Below are positions 43,723-60,496 of a stretch of 64,000 nucleotides of DNA, in pieces. The translations under genes were made by a program, and so were the position numbers. The notes below the pieces were generated by a model. It saw nothing but the letters and a program-made list of their open reading frames with translations. It was not told the DNA's origin and did no database searches. The stretch spans positions 1 to 64,000 of the forward strand of contig NZ_JAQZAM010000001.1 in NCBI RefSeq assembly GCF_028737215.1, given 5' to 3'. Source of the DNA: Actinomycetospora chibensis. GTDB taxonomy: Bacteria; Actinomycetota; Actinomycetes; Mycobacteriales; Pseudonocardiaceae. The number at the start of each line of letters is the position of its first letter. Position 1 is the stretch's first letter.

Positions 43723-44970
43723 TCAGCGCAGTCGCTGCGCCACGGCGTCCCACACCCGCGCCGAGAGGGCCGCCTTCGACCCCATGGGCAGGGGCTCCGA
43801 GGTGCCGTCGGCACCCAGGAGCCAGCCCTCGTTGTCCTCCATCTCGAACGCCCGTCCGGCGCCCACGGCGTTGACCACGAGCAGGTCGCAGCCCTTGCGC
43901 TCGAGCTTGGCCCGTCCCAGGTCGAGCACGCTGCTGTGCTCGTCACCGGTCTCCGCGGCGAAGCCCACGACGAGGCGTCCGGGGACGTCCTGCGCGACGA
44001 GGTCGCGGAGGATGTCGGGGTTGCGCGTGAGGGGGACCGACGTCGGCTCGCCGTCCCCTTTCTTGATCTTCGCGGTGGCGAGGTCGGTGGGCCGGAAATC
44101 GGCCACGGCGGCGGCCATCACCACGACGTCGGCGGCCTTCGCGGCGTCGAGCACGGCCTCGCGCATCTCGCGGGTGGTCTGCACCCGGCGGACGTCGACC
44201 GCGGCGGGCGGATCGAGGTCCGCGATCGTGCCGGCGACGAGCGTCACATCGGCGCCGCGCTGGGCCGCGACCCGGGCCAGCGCGTACCCCTGACGGCCCG
44301 ACGAGCGGTTGCCCAGGGTGCGCACGGGGTCGAGCGGCTCGGCGGTGCCGCCGGCCGAGACGACCACGCGGCGGCCCTCGAGGTCCCGCGGCAGCGGGAA
44401 CGGCTGGTCGTCCGTCAGACCCCACTCGAGCAGGAGGCGGGCGAACTCGGCGATCTCGGCGGGCTCGGGCAGACGCCCCGGGCCGGAGTCGGCGCCGGTG
44501 AGCCGGCCGGAGGCGGGCTCGAGGACGACGGTGCCGCGGCGGCGCAGGGTGGCGACGTTGTCGACGGTCGCCGGGTGCTCCCACATCTCGGTGTGCATCG
44601 CGGGGACGGCCAGCACCGGACATCGCGCGGTGAGCAGCGTCGAGGTCAGCAGGTCGTCGGCGCGCCCGTGCGTCATCCGGGACAGCAGGTCCGCGGTGGC
44701 GGGCGCGAGCACGACGAGGTCGGCACGCCGCCCGAGGGCGACGTGCTCCACCTCGGCGACGTTCTCGAACACCCCGGTGAGCACGGGGCGCCCGGAGAGC
44801 GCCTCGAACGTGGCGGCCCCGATGAACTCCAGGGCCGCCCGGGTGGCCACCACCTGGACGTGGTGGCCGGCCTCGCGCAGGCGCCGGAGCACCTCGCAGG
44901 CCTTGTAGGCGGCGATGCCGCCCGAGACCCCGAGAACGATCTCCCGGGGTCGGGTGGACTCCTCGGTCAC
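43723..44970 (-). CDS. coaBC: Bifunctional phosphopantothenoylcysteine decarboxylase / phosphopantothenate-cysteine ligase
   Basis: A 415-residue fusion for coenzyme A synthesis. The CoaC half (about 1-190) has [17 protein letters not shown] and [13 protein letters not shown]; the CoaB half has [29 protein letters not shown] and KIKKGDGEP. The GTG start overlaps the rpoZ stop (GTGA), giving the conserved gmk-rpoZ-coaBC order. Confidence 0.94.
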   Translation of the reverse strand: MTEESTRPREIVLGVSGGIAAYKACEVLRRLREAGHHVQVVATRAALEFIGAATFEALSGRPVLTGVFENVAEVEHVALGRRADLVVLAPATADLLSRMTHGRADDLLTSTLLTARCPVLAVPAMHTEMWEHPATVDNVATLRRRGTVVLEPASGRLTGADSGPGRLPEPAEIAEFARLLLEWGLTDDQPFPLPRDLEGRRVVVSAGGTAEPLDPVRTLGNRSSGRQGYALARVAAQRGADVTLVAGTIADLDPPAAVDVRRVQTTREMREAVLDAAKAADVVVMAAAVADFRPTDLATAKIKKGDGEPTSVPLTRNPDILRDLVAQDVPGRLVVGFAAETGDEHSSVLDLGRAKLERKGCDLLVVNAVGAGRAFEMEDNEGWLLGADGTSEPLPMGSKAALSARVWDAVAQRLR

Positions 44971-45245
44971 TCGCCCTCGGTGTGCTCGAGCAGGCCGGCG
45001 TGGATCTCGCGCATGGCCACCGACAGCGGCTTCTCGCGCGGGCCGGGCTCGACGAGCGGGCCCACGTACTCGAGGAGGCCCTCGCCCAGCTGGGCGTAGT
45101 AGTCGTTGATCTGGCGGGCGCGCTTGGCCGCGTAGATGACCAGCGCGTACTTCGAGCTCACCGTCTCCAGCAGCTCATCGATCGGAGGGTTGGTGATGCC
45201 CTCCGGCCCCTCGATGATGCCGGATCGTCCGATGGGAATGCTCAC
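44967..45245 (-). CDS. rpoZ: RNA polymerase omega subunit
   Basis: A 92-residue omega subunit. [37 protein letters not shown] is the conserved core that clasps the beta' subunit. GTG start, with 4-nt overlaps with gmk before and coaBC after. Confidence 0.94.
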   Translation of the reverse strand: MSIPIGRSGIIEGPEGITNPPIDELLETVSSKYALVIYAAKRARQINDYYAQLGEGLLEYVGPLVEPGPREKPLSVAMREIHAGLLEHTEGE

Positions 45246-45904
45246 TCGCTCGCTCCTGCGGGGGTGGCGCCGGACTCAAGACCGGTCCGGCGGGTCGGTG
45301 CGGTCCCCCGACCTGCACGGCTGACGGGAGGACCGGCGCTCAACTCTACCAACCGGTGCGCGGTCTCCCCGACGTCGTGGTTGACGACGGTGACGTCGAA
45401 CTCGCTGGCCGCGGCCAGTTCCTCGCGCGCGGTCGCCAGACGGCGGTCGACGACCTCCGTGGCCTCGGTGCCGCGACCGATCAGCCGGCCGACCAGCACC
45501 TCCCACGAGGGAGGCTCGAGGAACACGAACAACGCGTCCGGGCGCTGCTCACGCACGGCCCGGGCCCCGGCGAGGTCCAGCTCGAGCAGGACGGGTTCGC
45601 CCCGCGCGAGGTGCTGGTCCACCGGAGCCCGTGGCGTGCCCGAACGGTGCATGCCGCGGTGGATCTCCGCCCACTCGAGCAGCTCGCCCTCGGCGATCAT
45701 GCGGTCGAACTCCTCGGCCGTGACGAAGTGGTAGTCACGACCGTCGACCTCGCCGGGGCGCGCGGCTCGGGTGGTCGCCGAGACGCTGAACCACAGCGGC
45801 GCGGCGATCCGTCGCAGTTCCGCGACGACCGTGCTCTTGCCGACCCCCGACGGCCCGGCCAGCACCATCAGCCGACCGGGCCCGTGCGTCGGGGGTGCGG
45901 TCAC
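45242..45904 (-). CDS. gmk: Guanylate kinase
   Basis: A 220-residue kinase converting GMP to GDP. P-loop [14 protein letters not shown]-binding [18 protein letters not shown] and [15 protein letters not shown], and the lid [14 protein letters not shown] are present. A tail of about 25 residues beyond the usual end ([17 protein letters not shown]) looks disordered. The GTG is 4 nt after the mIHF stop. Confidence 0.94.
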   Translation of the reverse strand: MTAPPTHGPGRLMVLAGPSGVGKSTVVAELRRIAAPLWFSVSATTRAARPGEVDGRDYHFVTAEEFDRMIAEGELLEWAEIHRGMHRSGTPRAPVDQHLARGEPVLLELDLAGARAVREQRPDALFVFLEPPSWEVLVGRLIGRGTEATEVVDRRLATAREELAAASEFDVTVVNHDVGETAHRLVELSAGPPVSRAGRGTAPTRRTGLESGATPAGASE

Positions 45905-45908
45905 CGGC

Positions 45909-46226
45909 TCACTCGCCGGAGAACTCGTCGAGCAGGGCCTTGCGCTGCCGCTCCCCCAGACCGCGCAGGCGACGGCTGGGTGCGATCTCCAGGCGCTCCA
46001 TGATCTGCTGGGCGCGCACCTTGCCCACGCCCGGCATGGCCTCGAGCAACGCCGAGACCTTCATCTTGCCGAGCACCTCGTCCGAGTCGGCCTGCTCGAG
46101 CACCTCGGAGAGGCTGGTGCCTCCACGCTTGAGGCGCTCTTTGAGCTCGGCCCGGGCACGGCGAGCGGCGGCGGCCTTCTCGAGCGCCGCGGCCCGCTGC
46201 TCCTCGGTCAGCTCGGGTAATGCCAC
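45909..46226 (-). CDS. mihF: Actinobacterial integration host factor
   Basis: A 105-residue mIHF-type nucleoid protein, unrelated to [36 protein letters not shown] is the long N-terminal helix; [23 protein letters not shown] is the helix-hairpin-helix-like DNA-binding part. The GTG at 46226 has GGAGGAGA upstream. The 200 bp up to the pyrF stop contain its probable promoter but no clear terminator. Confidence 0.93.
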   Translation of the reverse strand: MALPELTEEQRAAALEKAAAARRARAELKERLKRGGTSLSEVLEQADSDEVLGKMKVSALLEAMPGVGKVRAQQIMERLEIAPSRRLRGLGERQRKALLDEFSGE

Positions 46227-46426
46227 GTTCTCCTCCGAAGGTCGTGACGACGGGCTCCGGTCGGGTGTGACCGGCTCCCGTGGTGGCGTATTGGCTTGCC
46301 CAGTGATGGCGAACGTACCCCCCGCGGCCCGCTCCGACAGTCCGTGGGGCGGGAGTGTCCGCAGGTCGGACGGCTGTGGCGCCCACCGGCTCGTGATCGT
46401 CCGATCAGCGGCGTCACACGGCCGGG

Positions 46427-47361
46427 CTACCCCGTCAGCGACCCGTTCAGCGCTCCGACCGCAGCTCTCAGCGCTCCGAGGTCGGGGCCGGCGGTGAGGA
46501 CCTCCCGGGCGCTGACGGGCACGACCGGTCCGGTGCCGCCGCCGAGCGCGTCGGTCGCGCCGAACGCGGCCGCCACGTCGGCGGGCGTCCCACCCTGCGC
46601 GCCCAGCCCCGGGACGAGGACGGGGCCGTCGAGGGCGGAGAGGTCGAGACCGTGGTCGCGGCCGGTGGTGCCCCGGGTCAGCCCGACGACCGCGCCGGCA
46701 GACCCGTCCCCGGGGCCGTCGCGGTGCGCCGCGTTGTGCTCCGCGAGGGCGTCGATCACCGACTGGGCGACCTCGCGCATACGGCGCCCACCACCCGGGG
46801 TGTCCGACCCACACGACCCCGCGACCCGCGCCTGCGCCGCCTGCACGCCCGCGGCCTCGGGGTTGGACGTCCGCGCGAGCACGAACACGCCGCGCCCGGT
46901 GGCGACCGCGAGGTCCAGGGCCGGGGCGAGGGAGCCGACGCCGAGGTAGGGCGAGAGCGTCAGGGCGTCGGCGGCGAGCGGAGCGTCGTCGGCCAGCCAG
47001 GCCCGGGCGTAGCCGGCCATCGTCGAGCCGATGTCGCCGCGCTTGGCGTCCGCCACCGTGAGCACGCCGGCCTCGCGGGCGTCGGCCAGCGTGCGCTCGA
47101 GGGCCGCGAGCCCGGCGGCGCCGTACACCTCGTAGAGCGCCACCTGGGGCTTGAGCAGCGCCACGTGCCCGGCGAGCGCCTCGACCACGCCCCGGGAGAA
47201 GCGCTCCACCCCGGCGGCGTCGGCGTCCAGGCCCCAGGCCGTCAGCAGGCCGGGGTGCGGGTCGATGCCGACGCAGAGCGGGCCGTGGGCCGCGACCGCC
47301 TCGCGCAGCCGGTGACGGAACGGGGCTCTGCCGACCGGGCCCTGGCTCATGGGGCTGGGGC

Positions 47362-47365
<4 letters not shown>
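46427..47365 (-). CDS. pyrF: Orotidine 5'-phosphate decarboxylase, type 2
   Basis: A 312-residue decarboxylase making UMP from [14 protein letters not shown] and the catalytic [15 protein letters not shown] are the type 2 signature; SNPEAAGVQ and [11 protein letters not shown] complete the phosphate site. I use GTG 47365, which overlaps the carB stop as GTGA; ATG 47350 is possible but has no ribosome-binding site. It is last of the pyr operon. Confidence 0.93.
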
Positions 47366-50744
<3,379 letters not shown>

Positions 50745-50745
<1 letters not shown>

Positions 50746-51875
50746 CAGCGGTTTCCCATCATGTCCGCGAAACGGTCGAAGAGGTCGGCCGCATCGTGCG
50801 GACCCGCCGCGGCCTCCGGGTGGTACTGGACGCTGAAAGCGGGGACGCCCTCGCAGGTCAGGCCTTCGACGGTGCCGTCGTTGGGGCACGAGTGGCTGAG
50901 GTGCACCCGCCCGAACGGCGAGTCGACGCGCTCGCCGGGCGTGCCGGCGACGGCGAAACCGTGGTTCTGGCTGGTGATCGCCACCGTGCCGTCCGTGTGG
51001 TCGACGACGGGGACGTTGATCCCGCGGTGGCCGTAGCGCATCTTGTACGTCCCGAGGCCCAGGGCGCGGGCGAGGATCTGGTTGCCGAAGCAGATGCCGA
51101 AGAGCGGCACCTCGCGGCGCAGCACCTCCTCGGTGAGGGCGACGGCGTGCGCGGCGGCGGCCGGGTCGCCCGGGCCGTTGGAGAGGAAGACGCCGTCGGG
51201 GGCACCGTCCAGGAGTTCGTCGATCGACGCCGACGACGGCAGCACCCGCGTCTCGATCCCGCGCTCGGCGAGCATCCGCGGGGTGTTGGCCTTGATCCCC
51301 AGGTCGAGGGCCGCGACCCGCGCACGCGTCGGGCCGGTGGCCGCGACCGTGTAGGGCTCCCTGGTGCTCACCGCGCCGGCGAGGTCGGCGCCGGTCATCT
51401 CGGGGCTGTCCAGCACCGCGGCGCGCATCGAGGTGGGGTCGGCCAGCGCGTCGCCGGAGAACAGGCCGGCGCGCATCGAGCCCGCCTCGCGCAGGCGGCG
51501 GGTGATCGCGCGGGTGTCGACGCCCGCGAGCCCGACGACGCCCTGGCGGGCGAGCTCCTCGCCGAGGTCGGCCGTCGAGCGCCAGTTGGACGGGCGGCGG
51601 GCCGGGTCGCGGACGACGTAGCCCGCGACCTGGATGTGCGCCGACTCGTCGTCGTCGTCGTTCCACCCGGTGTTGCCGATGTGCGGGGCCGTGGCCACCA
51701 CGATCTGGCGGTGGTAGCTCGGATCGGTGAGCGTCTCCTGGTAGCCGGTCATCCCGGTGGCGAACACCGCCTCGCCCAGCGTGCGACCGCGGGCGCCGAA
51801 GGCCTCACCGCGGTGCATGCTGCCGTCCTCGAGGACGAGCACCGCGTCCTCCCGGCTCGTGCCGGCCTGACTCAT
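50745..51875 (-). CDS. carA: Carbamoyl-phosphate synthase, small subunit
   Basis: A 376-residue glutamine amidotransferase subunit. The nucleophile cysteine is in [16 protein letters not shown], and the His-Glu pair is in [14 protein letters not shown]. The N-terminal half has the CarA-specific [25 protein letters not shown] overlap with pyrC, 1-nt overlap with carB. Confidence 0.95.
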
Positions 51876-53160
51876 TCCTGCACCTTTCCGTCCTGCACCG
51901 TCCACCGGCCCCGCAGCATGGTGTGCACCACCGAGACCGGCATCTCCATCCCCTCGTACGGGGTGTTCGTCGCGCGGCTGGCCAGCGCCGCGCCCCGCAC
52001 CGTCCAGGCGGCGTCGGGGTCGACGAGCGTCAGGTTCGCGGGCTCCCCCGCCGCCAGCGGCCGTCCCTGGTCGGGCAGGCCGGCGATCCGCGCGGGGGCC
52101 TCGCTGCACACCCGTGCCACGCCGCGCCAGTCGAGCAGACCCGTGGTGACCATGGTCGCGACCACCACCGGCAGCGCGGTCTGCAGTCCCAGCATGCCGG
52201 GCCGGGCGGCGGGCCACTCGCAGTCCTTGGCCTCCACGGCGTGCGGGGCGTGGTCGGTGGCCACGCAGTCGACGGTGCCGTCGGCCAGCGCGCGGCGCAG
52301 GGCCTCGGTGTCGGCCACCGGGCGCAGCGGCGGGTTGACCTTGTGCACCGGGTCGTAGTCCTCGGCCGCCGCGTCGGTGAGCAGCAGGTGGTGGGGGGTG
52401 ACCTCGGCCGAGACGGTGAATCCGTTACCGGCGTCCATCGACTCCCGCGCCCACCGCAGGATCGCCGCCGAGCGGGCGGTCGAGAGGTGGCAGACGTGGA
52501 GGCGCGCCCCGGCCGCCGAGGCGAGCATCACGTCGCGCGCGATGATCGACTCCTCGGCCGTGGGGTCCCAGCCGGTGAGCCCGAGCCGCGCCGCCACCGG
52601 ACCCTCGTGGGCCTGCGCGCCGATCGTCAGGCGGTGGTCCTCGGCGTGCTGGGCGACCACGGAGCCCAGGGCCCGCGCGTACTCGAGGGCCCGGCGCATG
52701 ATCAGCGGGTCGTTCACGCAGCGGCCGTCGTCGGAGAACATCCGGACCCGCGCCGGGGACGCGGCCATCATCCCCATCTCGGCGAGCTTCGCGCCCTCGA
52801 GGCCGACGGTGACCGCGCCGACGGGGTGCACGTCGACGAGCCCGACCTCGCGGCCGCGGCGCCAGACGTGCTCGACGACCACCGGAGAGTCGGCCACCGG
52901 ATCGGTGTTCGGCATCGCGAAGACGGCCGTGTAGCCCCCGAGCGCCGCGGCGGCCGAGCCGGTGTCGACGGTCTCGGCCTCCTCGCCGCCGGGCTCGCGC
53001 AGGTGGGTGTGCAGGTCGACCAGCCCGGGCAGGGCGATGAGGCCGTCGGCGTCGACGGTCTCGTCGGGGTCATCGACGGCCTCGACGAGCACCCCGTCGC
53101 GGACGTACAGGTCGGTGGGGTCCTCGCCGTAGGGGCGGACGTTCCTCAGCTTGATCGTGC

Positions 53161-53164
<4 letters not shown>
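51872..53164 (-). CDS. pyrC: Dihydroorotase, class I
   Basis: A 430-residue metal-dependent amidohydrolase closing carbamoyl-aspartate to dihydroorotate. [34 protein letters not shown] and [15 protein letters not shown] carry the metal ligands and catalytic Asp. GTG start overlaps pyrB (GTGA). Confidence 0.95.
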
Positions 53165-54791
<1,627 letters not shown>

Positions 54792-54808
54792 TCAGGACGT
54801 TTCCCAAC

Positions 54809-54814
54809 ACTATC
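54809..54814 (-). promoter_or_regulatory. Possible -10 element (GATAGT) for the pyr operon
   Basis: GATAGT on the minus strand, preceded by CTG, lies about 70 nt before the pyrR start, which would give a leader of about 60 nt containing the PyrR loop. No good -35 is visible. Confidence 0.35.
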
Positions 54815-54950
54815 AGCGACGACGGGGCCCCTCGGTGCCGCCCAGGGGATGTTCCGGACCGGGACGGCCCGGCCCGGGCACTACGCCCCGTGGTCCGTGT
54901 CCGGACGGAGTGCCACGAGCCACACCGGCCACGATCCGTGAGATCCCGGC

Positions 54951-54983
54951 TTGACCATGTGACGACCTGAGGCGCATCATCAC
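54951..54983 (+). promoter_or_regulatory. Possible bldD promoter and dyad
   Basis: TTGACC (54951-54956) with CATCAT (54975-54980) 18 bp later is a plausible promoter. GTGACGAC (54959-54966) and ATCATCAC (54976-54983), an imperfect dyad with 9-bp spacing, overlap it and could be an autoregulatory BldD site. The rest of the 315-bp pyrR-bldD spacer shows no other structure. Confidence 0.35.
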
Positions 54984-55055
54984 TCTCTGTATCGACTTCG
55001 CTGGGTGCACGGGCGGGGCGAGCCGGGCGACGCGAGAGGACGGGGTGTCCGCCAG

Positions 55056-55550
55056 ATGGGTGACTACGCGAAGGCGCTGGGGTCAAAGCTCCGGGGCATC
55101 CGCCAGCAGCAGGGTCTGTCCCTGCACGGCGTCGAGCAGAAGTCCGGCGGACGGTGGAAGGCCGTCGTCGTCGGTTCCTACGAGCGCGGTGACCGCGCGG
55201 TGACCGTCCAGAAGCTCGCCGAGCTCGCCGACTTCTACGGCGTGCCCGTGGCGGAGCTCCTGCCCGAGGGTCGCGTGCCCTCCGGGTCCGAGCCCGCGGC
55301 CAAGATCGTCATCAACCTCGAGCGCCTGCAGCAGCTGCCTGCCGAGAAGGCCGGCCCGCTCGCGCGCTACGCCGCGGCGATCCAGAGCCAGCGCGGCGAC
55401 TACAACGGCAAGGTCCTCTCGATCCGCAACGAGGACCTGCGCTCGCTCGCGATCATCTACGACATGAGCCCGGGCGAGCTGTCCGACCAGCTCGTCGACT
55501 GGGGCGTCCTCCCGCCCGAGGCCCGCATCGCGCGCGCCCTGGACGAGTAG
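55056..55550 (+). CDS. bldD: Developmental master regulator BldD
   Basis: A 164-residue protein with an XRE-type DNA-binding domain (residues 1-70, LGSKLRGIRQQQGLSLHGVEQ and SYERGDRAVTVQKLAELADFYGV) and a C-terminal domain carrying the c-di-GMP signature R-x-D-x8-R-x-x-D: Arg113, Asp115, Arg124 and Asp127. In Streptomyces, four c-di-GMP molecules join two BldD subunits to repress sporulation genes. It runs divergently from pyrR and converges with nusB. Confidence 0.95.
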   Translation: MGDYAKALGSKLRGIRQQQGLSLHGVEQKSGGRWKAVVVGSYERGDRAVTVQKLAELADFYGVPVAELLPEGRVPSGSEPAAKIVINLERLQQLPAEKAGPLARYAAAIQSQRGDYNGKVLSIRNEDLRSLAIIYDMSPGELSDQLVDWGVLPPEARIARALDE

Positions 55551-55557
55551 CGACGAC

Positions 55558-56088
55558 CTATCCGGCGGTGGGCTCGTCGTCGGCGGGCGGGGCGTCCGGG
55601 CCCGCCGGCGCGAGCTCCACCCCGGCGGGCACCTCGACGCGGTCGGGGCTCGGCGGGGGGACCGTCCCGGGACGTCCCGAGGACACCCCGGCGAGCACGC
55701 CGTTGACGAACCGCGGCGAGTCGTCGGTCGACAGCTCGCGGGCGAGGTCGATGGCCTCGTCGATCGCGACCGGGTCGGGCACGTCGTCCGAGTGCAGGAT
55801 CTCGTAGACACCGATCCGCAGGATCATGCGGTCGACCGCGGGCATGCGGGCCATCGTCCACCCGCGCGCGTACGACCCGATGACCTCGTCGATGCCGTCG
55901 CGGTGGGCGATCACGCCCTCGACGAGCGACTGTGCGAAGTCGGACACCGGCGGCGCGTCCGCGCCGGCGATGCGGCGGGCGAGCACCTCCTGCGGGTCCT
56001 CACCGCGCGCCTCGGATTCGAACAGGATGTCCAGCGCCCGCTTCCGGGCCTTGGACCGGGAGCCCTTCCGCGCCTGGGGTGCGGTCAC
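55558..56088 (-). CDS. nusB: Transcription antitermination factor NusB
   Basis: A 176-residue all-helical protein (RSKARKRALDILFESEARG...LVEGVIAHRDGIDEVIGSYARGW...VNGVLAGVS) that binds boxA RNA with NusE. The tail beyond about residue 145 is Pro/Ala/Asp-rich and disordered. GTG start, one base after the efp stop. Confidence 0.93.
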   Translation of the reverse strand: MTAPQARKGSRSKARKRALDILFESEARGEDPQEVLARRIAGADAPPVSDFAQSLVEGVIAHRDGIDEVIGSYARGWTMARMPAVDRMILRIGVYEILHSDDVPDPVAIDEAIDLARELSTDDSPRFVNGVLAGVSSGRPGTVPPPSPDRVEVPAGVELAPAGPDAPPADDEPTAG

Positions 56089-56089
56089 C

Positions 56090-56653
56090 TCAGCTGCTCA
56101 CGCGGCCCAGGTAGCGCCCGTCGCGGGTGTCCACCTTGACCCTCGTACCGGTCTCCAGGAACAGCGGGACCTGGATCTCCGCACCGGTGGAGACGGTGGC
56201 GGGCTTGGTGCCGCCCGTGGAACGGTCGCCCTGCAGGCCCGGGTCGGTCTGCGTGATCTCGAGCTCGACCGAGGCCGGGAGCTCGATGTAGAGCGGGGCG
56301 CCGTCGTTGAACGACACCTGGACCTCCTGGTTCTCCAGGAGGAAGCGGGCCTGGTCGCCGACCGTCTGCTCGGGGATCGGGATCTGCTCGTAGTCCGCGG
56401 CGTCCATGAAGATGAAGTCGGCGCCGTCGCGGTAGAGGTAGGTCATGTCGCGGCGGTCGACGTTCGCGGTCTCGACCTTGGTGCCGGCGTTGAACGTCTT
56501 GTCGACCACCTTGCCGGTCATGACGTTCTTCAGCGTGGTGCGGACGAAGGCACCGCCCTTGCCGGGCTTGACGTGCTGGAACTCGGTGACGGTCCAGAGG
56601 TTGCCGTCGATCCGCAGCACGAGGCCGTTCTTCAGGTCGTTCGTGGTCGCCAC
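56090..56653 (-). CDS. efp: Elongation factor P
   Basis: A 187-residue three-domain factor that relieves ribosomes stalled on polyproline. The tip loop is [11 protein letters not shown] with Lys32 at the position modified in other bacteria. No modification gene (epmA, ymfI) is in the window, and an unmodified lysine is plausible. GTG start with GGAGAGAG upstream; 14 bp after the aminopeptidase gene. Confidence 0.95.
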   Translation of the reverse strand: MATTNDLKNGLVLRIDGNLWTVTEFQHVKPGKGGAFVRTTLKNVMTGKVVDKTFNAGTKVETANVDRRDMTYLYRDGADFIFMDAADYEQIPIPEQTVGDQARFLLENQEVQVSFNDGAPLYIELPASVELEITQTDPGLQGDRSTGGTKPATVSTGAEIQVPLFLETGTRVKVDTRDGRYLGRVSS

Positions 56654-56667
56654 GGTGACGCTCTCTC

Positions 56668-57807
56668 CTACGGTTCGTCTCGGGACTGGGGAACGAGGTC
56701 CCGGGGGCTCTGCGTGAGGGCGGCGGCACCGTCGTCGGTGACGACGAGCGTGTCCTCGATCCGGACCCCGCCCCGCCCGGCCAGGTAGACCCCCGGCTCG
56801 ACGGTGACCGTCATCCCTGCCTCCAGGGTAGCGGTCGCGGTCGACGACACCGCCGGAGCCTCGTGGATGACGAGGCCGACGCCGTGCCCGAGGCCGTGGA
56901 CGAACTGCTCGCCGAACCCCGCGGCCGTGATGACGTCCCGCGCGGCGGCGTCGACGTCGCGGGTCGCGACCCCGGGGGCGAGGGCGGCGCGCCCGGCGGC
57001 GGCGGCCTCCGCGACGAGGTCGTGCAGGTCGCGCTGCCAGGCCCCGGGCACCCCGACGACCAGGGTGCGGGTCATGTCCGAGTGGTAGCCCTCGACGAGC
57101 GCGCCGAAGTCCATGGTCAGGAGGTCGCCGTCGGCCAGCGGCGCGTCGGTGGGCCGGTGGTGCGGGATCGCAGCGTGGGCGCCCGCGGCGACGATGGTGT
57201 CGAACGACGGCCCCTCGGCGCCCGCCTCGCGCATGCGCTCCTCGAGGTCGCGGGCCACCTCGCGCTCGGTGCGCCCGGCCCGCAGGCCGCCGGCGGCGAT
57301 CATCCCGGCGAGGGCGACGTCCGCGGCGGCGCAGGCCTGGCGCAGCGCGTCGACCTCGCCCGCGTCCTTGACCGCCCGCAGCGTCTCGACCAGACCCGGG
57401 GCGCGCCGCAGCTCGCCGTGCGTCAGCGCCGCCGTCAGCTCGGCGTGGCCGTCGACGGTGACGTGGGCGCTGTCGAAGCCGACCGCGCCGTGCTCCCCGT
57501 CGGCGCCGAGGAGTCCGGCGGCGCAGGCGCGGGTGACGAGGACGCGCAGGTCCGGCGTCTCGTGCGCGGCCTGCTGGGTGTAGCGGCCGTCGGTGGCGAG
57601 GACGGTGCGGTGCTCGCCCCGGTCCGCGTCGTCGCCAGCGTGCACCAGCACCGCGGCGTTGGAGCCCGTGAAGCCGGTCAGGTAGCGGACGTTGACCAGA
57701 TCGGTGACCAGCAGGGCGTCGAGATCCGCCCTGCGCAGCAGGTCACGCAGCGCGTCGCGGCGCCGGGCGTGCCCGCCCGGCGCCCGTTCGGGACGGGTGG
57801 GCTCCAC
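56668..57807 (-). CDS. M24-family Xaa-Pro aminopeptidase
   Basis: A 379-residue creatinase/prolidase-fold peptidase. The N-terminal domain ([15 protein letters not shown]) is followed by a pita-bread domain with all metal ligands: [19 protein letters not shown] (two Asp), [17 protein letters not shown] (His), VTVEPGVYL and [10 protein letters not shown] (two Glu). Neighbouring efp is common in actinobacteria, linking proline-peptide turnover and polyproline translation by position. GTG 57807 is the likely start. Confidence 0.9.
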   Translation of the reverse strand: MEPTRPERAPGGHARRRDALRDLLRRADLDALLVTDLVNVRYLTGFTGSNAAVLVHAGDDADRGEHRTVLATDGRYTQQAAHETPDLRVLVTRACAAGLLGADGEHGAVGFDSAHVTVDGHAELTAALTHGELRRAPGLVETLRAVKDAGEVDALRQACAAADVALAGMIAAGGLRAGRTEREVARDLEERMREAGAEGPSFDTIVAAGAHAAIPHHRPTDAPLADGDLLTMDFGALVEGYHSDMTRTLVVGVPGAWQRDLHDLVAEAAAAGRAALAPGVATRDVDAAARDVITAAGFGEQFVHGLGHGVGLVIHEAPAVSSTATATLEAGMTVTVEPGVYLAGRGGVRIEDTLVVTDDGAAALTQSPRDLVPQSRDEP

Positions 57808-57858
57808 GCCCGTCAGCCTAGGTGAGGACGGGTGACAGGGGTCTCGTACGGTGTCGGG

Positions 57859-58806
57859 GTGCGTCCCTGGGTTCCGCGAACGCTCGTCCTGACCGTCGTC
57901 TACGGCATCGCCGAGACGTTGTTCGTCGCCCTGCGGTCGTGGTCCCCCGACCTGTTGAGCCTCTGGAGCGTCCTGCTGCTCCTGGTCGTCGTCGCCGTGG
58001 TGATCGGCTGGGTGGGGGCCGAGATCGTCCTCGACCGGCGCCCGCCGGAGTGGACGTGGTTCATCACGGCGCTCGCCACCGCGCCCGCGGCGGGGCTGCT
58101 GAGCTGGATCCTGCTCGCCCTCTTCGTCGACGACACCGGCGTCGCCGACCTCCAGGCCGCGCTCGTCGGGCGCGCCTCGTTCACCGCGCTGCTCATCCTC
58201 GCCGCGGTGTTCATCGGCTCGCGCCTCGGCTGGCTCTCGATGCGTCGCCACGGCGAGGGTGCCGACGACCCGATGCTCGACGCCGACGACGACGAGGTCG
58301 CGCGCCAGGCCGGTCTCGAGCGCTCCGGCGCCTCCGCCGGCGACGACCGCGCGGCGGCCGCGGCGCGCGCGGCGGCCCGCGTCGGCGTCACGCCCTCCCC
58401 CCGCGCGGCGCCCGGACCGTCCGTCCCCGGGGTGCGCACCCCCGGGCGTCGCTCGCCCGAGCGCGTGCCCGCGGCGACCGGCCCCGAGCTCGCCGAGCGC
58501 GCCCGCATGCCCGAGGCGCCCCGCCTGGCGGGCGAGCGGCGGGTGTCGACGGTGCGCACGACCGCCCGCCCCGCCGAGCCGGTCTCCTCGCCGTTCGGGG
58601 CCGAGGCCAGCACGCCCGCCCTCGAGCGGCCCACGTCCGATGTCCCCGAGTCGCTCGAGCCGCCGGTCGTCGCGGTCCTGCCCGCCTTCCCGATGCCGGG
58701 CGGCCCGCTCGACGACACCGGCAGCCAGCAGGCCGTGCCGGACCAGGAGCCCGCGCCGGAACAGCCCTCGCGCCGCACGTTCGGCCTGCGGCGCCCGAAG
58801 TCCTGA
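57859..58806 (+). CDS. B-4DMT family membrane protein
   Basis: A 315-residue protein. Four membrane helices lie in the first 140 residues, including the family-like FVDDTGVADLQAALVGRASFTALLIL. The remaining 170 or so residues are rich in Ala, Pro, Arg and Glu with no fold visible. The B-4DMT family is presumed to be transporters by fold similarity only. GTG 57859 (VRPWVPRTLVLT) is chosen as it begins directly at the first helix. It is alone on the plus strand among minus-strand operons. Confidence 0.75.
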   Translation: MRPWVPRTLVLTVVYGIAETLFVALRSWSPDLLSLWSVLLLLVVVAVVIGWVGAEIVLDRRPPEWTWFITALATAPAAGLLSWILLALFVDDTGVADLQAALVGRASFTALLILAAVFIGSRLGWLSMRRHGEGADDPMLDADDDEVARQAGLERSGASAGDDRAAAAARAAARVGVTPSPRAAPGPSVPGVRTPGRRSPERVPAATGPELAERARMPEAPRLAGERRVSTVRTTARPAEPVSSPFGAEASTPALERPTSDVPESLEPPVVAVLPAFPMPGGPLDDTGSQQAVPDQEPAPEQPSRRTFGLRRPKS

Positions 58807-58825
58807 GCGGCCAGCTCTCCCGGCA

Positions 58826-58872
58826 GCGAGGGACGCCCCGGCTGCGCAGGACGCAGCGGGGGTGACCCTCGC
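58826..58872. terminator. Bidirectional terminator between B-4DMT gene and aroB
   Basis: GCGAGGG...GCCCCGGCTGCG (from 58826) pairs with CGCAGC...CCCTCGC (to 58872) across the loop CAGGA, an imperfect stem of about 20 bp between two converging genes. Confidence 0.65.
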
Positions 58873-58893
58873 TCCTCGGGCGGGCGCGGGGCG

Positions 58894-60492
<1,599 letters not shown>

Positions 60493-60496
<4 letters not shown>

